A program made the position numbers and the translations under genes. A model generated the notes under the pieces. That model had not been told where the DNA came from, made no database searches, and was given only the letters and a program-made list of their open reading frames with translations. A stretch of DNA of 64,000 bases from Hofstenia miamia (Eukaryota; Xenacoelomorpha; Acoela): the NCBI GenBank assembly GCA_004352715.1, contig SCFE01000011.1:2721067-2785066 (forward strand), read 5' to 3'. Shown here piece after piece: positions 58,690 to 64,000 of the stretch; within the stretch, counting starts at the first letter, position 1; each line of letters opens with the position of its first letter.

Positions 58690-59807
58690 TGATTCTGCTT
58701 ATTGCTAGAATCTGAATTAGATTGGAGTACTTTCCAGCATTAATCCTAATGCTTTCATAAAGGGCTATAACCTGTGATCAAATATTAAAAGCAATAGTAA
58801 AGAAATACCTGCTAATGAACAAGATTGCCTCCTATGCTCGCTGTTTACACTGCTATGCCTCGAATTTGGAGACGAACTCTAAAAAAGCTTCACAATTCAT
58901 AGGATTCTATCAACATGCTACGACAATGTAAAAAACCGTCGCGAAATAGAATATTTAATCACGACTATTAATCTGTTACGTTCGAAAGTAGATGCATTAG
59001 ACATTTTGTTACAATTACAGAGCAATATTTTCTGAAAGTTTATTTTATATTGCCAAGAAAGCTACGGGTAAAAGTCGATTTTATTGAAATAATCAATCGT
59101 TTTTTAAAATTGCAAAATTTTAATGCTGACATACAAACGCGCGATTCACATCGAGGATCAATTCTTACTGCGGACGATTTCAAAATCATCTTTTTACGTT
59201 TTATTTCCAAATTGGCTAGATATTTCCAACCTGTTAACCGTCAAATGGACATCAGGTGTCTATCAAAAGAAACATCACACGTGTTATTTGAAACATGCAA
59301 TGGACTAGCTAACATTAGTGAATATCACTTAACTACAACAGAACTCTCCCAGCACGACTTTCTTTATTGGAATTTTTCTCCTCTGATGACGTGGAGCATT
59401 ACATTCGGGATCTGCGAAAATCTGCTGGAGATACCTACTACATTTCCGTGGCTTAAGTCATGGAATACCACAGAATAAGAAAGTCAATATCAATTGTTAA
59501 GATTAAGGAATTCCTCACACTGACGAAAGACATTTATGAGATTCCTGTGAACAAGGATATCGAATTGGCAGCTGTATATGCTGCAGGTTTTTTGTGCCGA
59601 AGGCATCCTATGATTCAATCCTCGAAAGAAGATCTTGAAGGATCGCATAGCAAATATCTAGACGAAATGGATAGAGGCGACCTTGTTCATCCATGTGAAG
59701 ATCTTGTTCTATTAGTGTTTGGGTGTGTGCTTTTTCATATGCAATCCATAGAACTGCGGTGTTGTCAAAGTCTACAAAATCTGCCAAGCTTCCTCTCTAT
59801 TTGGTAG
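58690..59807 (+). pseudogene. P-element-like transposase fragment
   Basis: Frame-shifted segments match the P-like ORF at 1-1609. LLEFFSSDDVEHYIRDLRKS followed by AGDTYYISVA corresponds to the YLEGRFSRYRQESGGNYYVS block, with a TAA after ISVA. Then VNKDIELAAVYAAGFLCRR and YLDEMDRGDLVHPCEDLVLL correspond to ISYYVSGYISFS and LIDRGGLTRPSVFVFS. Upstream, 59050-59380 gives an open segment (IEIINRFLKLQNFNADIQTR). Internal stops and frame changes make it inactive. Divergence from the first copy indicates a different lineage. Confidence 0.65.
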
Positions 59808-60086
59808 TGAAACGCTTTAATAAAAAACGATATTATAATAAAGCGGCTATTCAACATTTTAATTAATAATTGCTGCAAAATAACATCTTCGGATTTAAAT
59901 TGTAATGTTTCAAAACAAGCAAAAATTTCAAAATTGCCCGGAAAATGAATTGTGTACTTCTATGTTTAGATTTTTTATATGCGTTTAATTTCAAAATGAT
60001 TTCTTAAATATATAGCTTAAATTTGATATATATATATATATATACTACAGTAATTAACTTTCATTAAGGAAAATTTTTATACATTG

Positions 60087-60430
60087 TAGATTCGTCTACG
60101 AAGCTACAAAAGCGCGTTCCACTAACCGAAACCGTTCACTTCGTTAACAAGCTCAACGCGGACATCACGATAGAAACATACGCATCGAAACTGAAACATT
60201 TTGTCAAAATTTAGATGTAATAAAAGAACAGAGTTCCACCATTCAATTTGAGCCTGGAACAGCTATGAATTTTGAGCAAGTCCCCTGCCATGGTAAACCT
60301 CAAATATCATTTAGTTGCTGTGGAATAACTCCGAATAAAATAAGTGTGGATCCAAAGTTTTATAAATGTTCAAATCCCATCCCTGATTATAATATAATTT
60401 GCATACAACGCCTTTGCTATTCTCGATAGG
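60087..60430 (+). other. Unrecognised Cys-containing ORF with splice-like left border
   Basis: After an acceptor-like ATTGTAG (60083-60089) there is an open run (60092-60215: KLQKRVPLTETVHFVNKLNA). An overlapping longer one (about 60148-60430) contains FEPGTAMNFEQVPCHGKPQI, SFSCCGITPNK and CSNPIPDYNIICIQRLCYSR before TAG. GC content is higher than the surroundings. I know no family for it; it may be an exon of an unknown plus-strand gene or transposon debris. Confidence 0.35.
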
Positions 60431-60531
60431 TATATGCGTCAATTAAAAAAATGAGTTAGAATTCATAAATAGCAGTTGGACTGAAATATAACTAAATTTG
60501 AATATAACTTAAATTCAGTAAGTATACGAAC

Positions 60532-60624
60532 CTGCGAAACTTTGACATCTGACGAAATTGCATCTTTTAATGTTTGCATGAGAATTTCGTACGTATTTGA
60601 CATTAAATTCGCCGCTTCAGTTTC
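60532..60624 (-). CDS. FAPP-like exon 5
   Basis: 31 codons: ETEAANLMSNTYEILMQTLK then DAISSDVKVSQ, comparable to [20 protein letters not shown] of FAPP1. Acceptor GCATTTAG, donor GTTCGT. The gene continues downstream but I could not follow it. Confidence 0.75.
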
Positions 60625-62776
60625 CTAAATGCCAATATCATCACATAACTTGGTCATGGTTGTAACTTTATCAAATGTGATGGATGTTTGGAAATTGTTA
60701 AAGATACTAATACTTACTTGTTCTGAAGCAATTTCATAATTTTTTAAAACGAACTCTTTCGTAACATCGATTTGCTGAGACAATAGATCTCCATACAATT
60801 TTATAGTAGACCATTTACTTTTAAGATTATGAAGTTTTTCTAAATAGAATTCAAAGTAGGTAGAAATGAAAATTTTTTGGAAGAGTGATGATTTGGACAA
60901 GCTCAGATTTTTCACAAAAGTTCATACATAGTTTACTGTCAAAGTGTTCCTGAATTAAGAAAATGAATATAATCACTATCAAGAAACCAATTTCTAGCAC
61001 TGCCGCAAAGGACATGATGAAAAACATAGTGCTACTGAGCATTCTAAAATAAAAGTCAGACCAGACAAGCCAATTATTAAATGTAATGTTGAGTTATGAA
61101 ATATTACAAATAATTGCTATAGTCATGTTTGAAATTGGTTATGAATAGAAATCAATCAAGCACACAAACCCAAAAGTTACCTAACGGCCAGGTTACACGA
61201 TCCATTCTTTATTTTTTAGACCAATTAATAGAAGAAATCACATTGGAGTAATTTAAACTATTTCAAAATTATCCCATCGTTATAATTAGCTTAGTCACAA
61301 AAAATGTATTGTTTGCACGCTACCAAAAATGCGATATTTCCTAATACAGGAGTTATATGATTACTAACGCGTCTAAAAAAATTGAACAATATTATTAAGC
61401 AATTATATCAAAATTAATACACTGAGCATATTGCCTTCACCAGAGCCATTTAATGGCGGGCGTTGATTATTTTATATGTAATCAATGTAACACAAGTTAA
61501 AGGAGTTTGTTTATTATTGAAATTGCAAAAAATTCAATAAACATGTTAAAAAACCAAAAATTCAAAAAGTAAAATACCAAAGCGACTGTTTAATGTATTC
61601 TTGGTTGTAGACCTCACAGTAGCTAATGCGACGAGCCAATTTTGACGTGACTTCGACGAATCTGCTCTTAAATAAAAATTGATATGTTCTGAAGGAATTG
61701 AAACTTCAAAGCGACATTGATCTTTTGGGTGAACTAATGTAATTTTAATTAAACACGTTTAGTAATTTTTTTACATCATTTGCAAAAATGACACCATCTT
61801 AAATCGCTCCCTAGATTAATGGAAAATATATACTGCTATCTTTAAAATAACAAGGAATTAAATAAAATTAGATTTAAAACAAATGATAGTTCATTTTTTG
61901 TAATAAGACAATGCTTACAAAGGTTAATAAAGTAATTATAAATACATGTTGCTTCATACAGATTTCTTTGGACTAGAGTATAAGGTATAAAAACTAGAAA
62001 ACTTCTATTATATCAAAATATTTATCCTAAGCATTTACTGCTTAAACTATTTGAGACTTCATTTCTTTTATAATCAACACAAAATGATACTATGTGTTGA
62101 ATTGTGAACAGAAAGCACAAAAATTATAAACAAGAAAAAATATTATTATATATTTAAACGTATCTGCTAATAGAAGCAAAACGTACTGCTTATATAGAGC
62201 TTTATTAAGCAATATTTCAAGTAAAACTCAAATTAAAAAAAGAAGGCATTTACTAATCACAATGAAATCAAAACAAATGCAACATTTCTAATTACAAAAC
62301 ATGCCATTTATGAATAATCATTAAGGAGGAGAAAACAATGAGACTGGAAATTGGTTTTTGGCTTCTCCGTAAGCAAACAAAAATTTAGGATAATTATACA
62401 TGTAAATTCATTATTCTGTAAATCAGAACACACTTAATATACTATAGTTCTAAAAGATTTGTTTGTGTAATAAAAATTTCACATTGACAGAACTACAAAT
62501 TTACATTTACAAAAAGAATGGACTTGCGACGTAACAATGCTAATTAATATTGAAATCATACCTAAAATATTGCAATACTGTATATTCACTGATCCTTTAC
62601 AACCTTGTTCGACATCATCATGAGATATAAAATATGAAAGCACACCGTCGTTTAATACAAACCAGCGCATTTGCCATCCTAATTTTAATGATAAAAATGA
62701 TCCAAAAATATGTTTTACCTGTAATATAATTTGTCCACTTCTGCAGAGGTCCTTCATAGTGCAATGGCTCAATCAT
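60532..62776 (-). CDS. PLEKHA3/PLEKHA8: FAPP1/FAPP2-like PI4P-binding PH-domain protein (five 5' exons, continues)
   Basis: Coding exons: 62776-62719, 62678-62562, 61733-61578, 60839-60718 and 60624-60532. All have GT/AG borders and consistent phases (1, 1, 1, 0) and join to 182 codons without a stop. The protein starts MIEPLHYEGPLQKWTNYITG, runs through GWQMRWFVLNDGVLSYF, then VHPKDQCRFEVSIP, NFYLRADSSKSRQNWLVALA, LKSKWSTIKLYGDLLSQQID and ETEAANLMSNTYEILMQTLK. These follow human FAPP1 block by block (KWTNYLTGW, RQRWLVALGS, LKTKMSELRLYCDLLMQQV). FAPP proteins bind PI4P and ARF1 at the trans-Golgi; FAPP2 also carries glucosylceramide on a C-terminal GLTP domain. No GLTP exon was found, so which paralogue this is stays open. 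An in-frame TAG lies upstream of the ATG. Confidence 0.9.
60718..60839 (-). CDS. FAPP-like exon 4: conserved post-PH helix
   Basis: EKLHNLKSKWSTIKLYGDLL then SQQIDVTKEFV, matching LKTKMSELRLYCDLLMQQV. Acceptor ATTTAG, strong donor GTAAGT. Confidence 0.88.
61578..61733 (-). CDS. FAPP-like exon 3: end of PH domain
   Basis: (V)HPKDQCRFEVSIPSEHINFY and SRQNWLVALATVRS, with the conserved C-terminal Trp of the PH helix. The donor GTATTT after CGCTTTG was selected for phase; alternative GT sites lie slightly upstream, so the last codons are less sure. Confidence 0.85.
62562..62678 (-). CDS. FAPP-like exon 2: PH strands with the WxxRWFVL block
   Basis: WQMRWFVLNDGVLSYF...DDVEQGCKGSVNI, matching FAPP1 WQPRWFVLDNGILSYY...DDVCKGSKGSIK. 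Acceptor AAAATTAG, donor GTATGA. The residue aligned with FAPP1 Glu50 is Asn here (QYCNIL). Confidence 0.9.
62719..62776 (-). CDS. FAPP-like exon 1: start of PH domain
   Basis: MIEPLHYEGPLQKWTNYITG; donor GTAAAA. It carries the Lys of KWTNY and the membrane-wedge loop NYITG. A possible 5' UTR acceptor TTTTGTTGCAG lies at 62808-62818. Intron 1 (62718-62679) is only 40 bp. Confidence 0.88.
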
Positions 62777-62843
62777 AGCTATTACAACCAAGTCCCACTA
62801 TAATCATCTGCAACAAAATTTACCAATTTATTAAAGAATATTT

Positions 62844-62846
<3 letters not shown>

Positions 62847-62911
<65 letters not shown>
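62847..62911. repeat. AT microsatellite
   Basis: Uninterrupted (AT)n of about 65 bp between the FAPP-like gene and a retrotransposon 3' remnant. Confidence 0.95.
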
Positions 62912-62917
<6 letters not shown>

Positions 62918-62929
62918 GAAAGTTGAGCT

Positions 62930-63805
62930 ATTTCACGAAGTTTCTCACAGTGAACTATTCTTGATGAGAAGGTTATTTCTTTGGACTTTGCGGGGTTCAG
63001 TAAGAGGTACTTTTTTGTGACATATTTAAAATAGCAGAAGCATAGTATGCATATTGATGTTCATATTTATCATTAGTAATCTTATAAAGCAGTGAGTAGC
63101 GTCCGAGTATTTACATAGGTTGCCTTTTTCAAGATTAATTTTTAAGGTTTGATTGTTTATATCATTCGTGTCATTTGTATAAAGAGGGCCACTTAAACGG
63201 GCCACCTTGAGGAACACCGATTTCAACTGGTACATATTCTGAGTATTGAGTTGGGGAAAATTGAACACGTTGTCTCGAGTTATCCATACAAGAATGCAGC
63301 CATTAGCTAACCAGGTAGAGCTTGTTGAAATACTATTTAGCAGCTTGTTCTGGAGAATTGCGTTAAAGGCAGAACTGTAGTCAAGGAATAGACCTTTCTC
63401 AATACAAGGGTGAGTAGCATCAACCATATTTGCAATGAAATCTATTGTGCATAGAAGAGCATCTGTTGTTGACCGTCCAGAACGGTAAGCAAATTGTATT
63501 GGGTCCTGATTTTGCTTAAGAATATCTACAGACTTGTCGAGGACTAGACGATCCAGACATCTGGCCGTAATAGGAGCTACCGCTATAGGACGAAAATATT
63601 TTGGATCACATGTTGAGACATTACTTTTTTTAGGGATTGCATGTATGATGGCACGTTTCCATGAATGTGGATATTGGCAGTTTAAAATAGACCTTTCGTA
63701 AATCATAGAGTTAGGTAAATTCAGCTGTTTTGAAAACTTTGAAAAAACCCAAGCAGGGATATTTGTAAAACCTGGTGAAGCATTTGAATTTGCTGAACAT
63801 CATTT
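62930..63805 (-). pseudogene. CR1/Rex-like reverse transcriptase fragment
   Basis: Open on the minus strand from about 63805 to 63026: NASPGFTNIPAWVFSKFSKQ (the SPGPDxIPxW block), YPHSWKRAIIHAIPKKSNV, KYFRPIAVAPITARCLDRLV, FAYRSGRSTTDALL and CIEKGLFLDYSSAFNAILQN (first catalytic Asp; the SSAFNxI form is typical of Rex/CR1-type elements). After that GVPQG is lost to a frameshift and the YADD region reads CKYSDAT. A PRKVQRNN-type segment follows to about 62935, where the AT repeat cuts it off. Dead copy. Confidence 0.75.
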
Positions 63806-64000
63806 ACACAGATTGAAGGGGGATAGCAACGAGGAAGAAGAGAACAGCAAACACAGAATTTGAAGGAGCACAACTAGGAACAAGAGCATGAGAAGAAATA
63901 GACGAGTTGATTTTGATACACTGACGACGATTGAACAGTTAAGACTGGAAAAGTTCAATTAAATCAGCATCAAAGCCAAAGAAACTTAATTTGTCAAGAA
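63806..64000. other. Right window edge, probable continuation of the same retrotransposon
   Basis: Minus-strand VNDVQQIQ just upstream suits the DDVxxAL region before the polymerase, in a shifted frame. Beyond that I see no clear motif. Confidence 0.35.

Noticed and set aside
62479-62772. Single 97-codon ORF over the FAPP exons taken as one protein
   Set aside because: Its start and end read through introns. The PH domain is only coherent after splicing out 62718-62679 and 62561-61734.
1-64000. CRISPR arrays, operons, LTR retrotransposons or viral genes
   Set aside because: No regularly spaced repeats, no bacterial gene arrangement, no long terminal repeats with gag/pol order, and no viral structural genes were seen.

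Overview
This window looks like nuclear DNA from an invertebrate animal. It is strongly AT-rich, its genes are split by introns (one only 40 bp), and it holds long (AT)n microsatellites and a dense mix of eukaryotic transposons. No rRNA, CRISPR array or bacterial gene layout is visible. The host genes (Cys-loop receptor, FAPP-type PH protein, UDP-glycosyltransferases) are animal families. A short (TTAGGG)-like stretch fits the general metazoan telomere unit. The receptor's M3-M4 region recalls molluscan and annelid nicotinic-like subunits, but the phylum cannot be fixed from this sequence.

Host genes. (1) A cation-type Cys-loop (nicotinic acetylcholine receptor-like) subunit runs on the minus strand from about 21.7 kb to 5.2 kb. 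Six exons with matching splice phases are recognised: N-terminal ligand-binding domain, Cys-loop, loop C plus M1, M2, M3, and M4 with the stop. One ligand-binding-domain exon and the signal-peptide exon were not found. (2) A second, related receptor locus lies at 40.8-42 kb on the minus strand; its M4 exon is intact but its M2 exon is frameshifted. (3) Two UDP-glycosyltransferase (UGT) genes lie on the plus strand at 44.3-45.4 kb and 51.9-54.4 kb. They share a nearly identical 239-bp block inside otherwise diverged exons, and a decayed copy of the first exon lies between the two exons of the second gene. (4) A FAPP1/FAPP2 (PLEKHA3/PLEKHA8)-like gene starts at 62.8 kb on the minus strand; its first five coding exons can be joined in frame (182 codons) down to 60.5 kb. 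(5) A tRNA-Gly(UCC)-like gene lies at 24.3 kb.

Mobile DNA fills much of the rest: P-element-like transposases (0-1.6 kb, 58.7-59.8 kb), Tc1 copies (2.5-3.1 kb, 57.4-58.3 kb), a complete hAT insertion with a perfect 8-bp target duplication (8.9-11.0 kb), a second hAT C-terminus (37 kb), an internally deleted mariner (25.0-25.5 kb), a pogo/Tigger-like transposase end (55.6-56.3 kb), two copies of a MITE family (23.6 and 58.5 kb), and at least eight non-LTR retrotransposon pieces. The best retrotransposon (31.0-34.9 kb, minus) keeps an open 1104-codon endonuclease/reverse transcriptase ORF2. Its ATG overlaps the stop of an ORF1 that ends in an SGNH-esterase-like segment.

Five runs of N (3737-3821, 14758-14917, 16751-16875, 21780-21867, 56391-57390) all adjoin or lie within a few bases of AT repeats. 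The stretches 14.9-21.5 kb (apart from one inverted repeat), 21.9-24.2 kb, 37.3-40.8 kb and 45.5-51.8 kb show no gene I can support.
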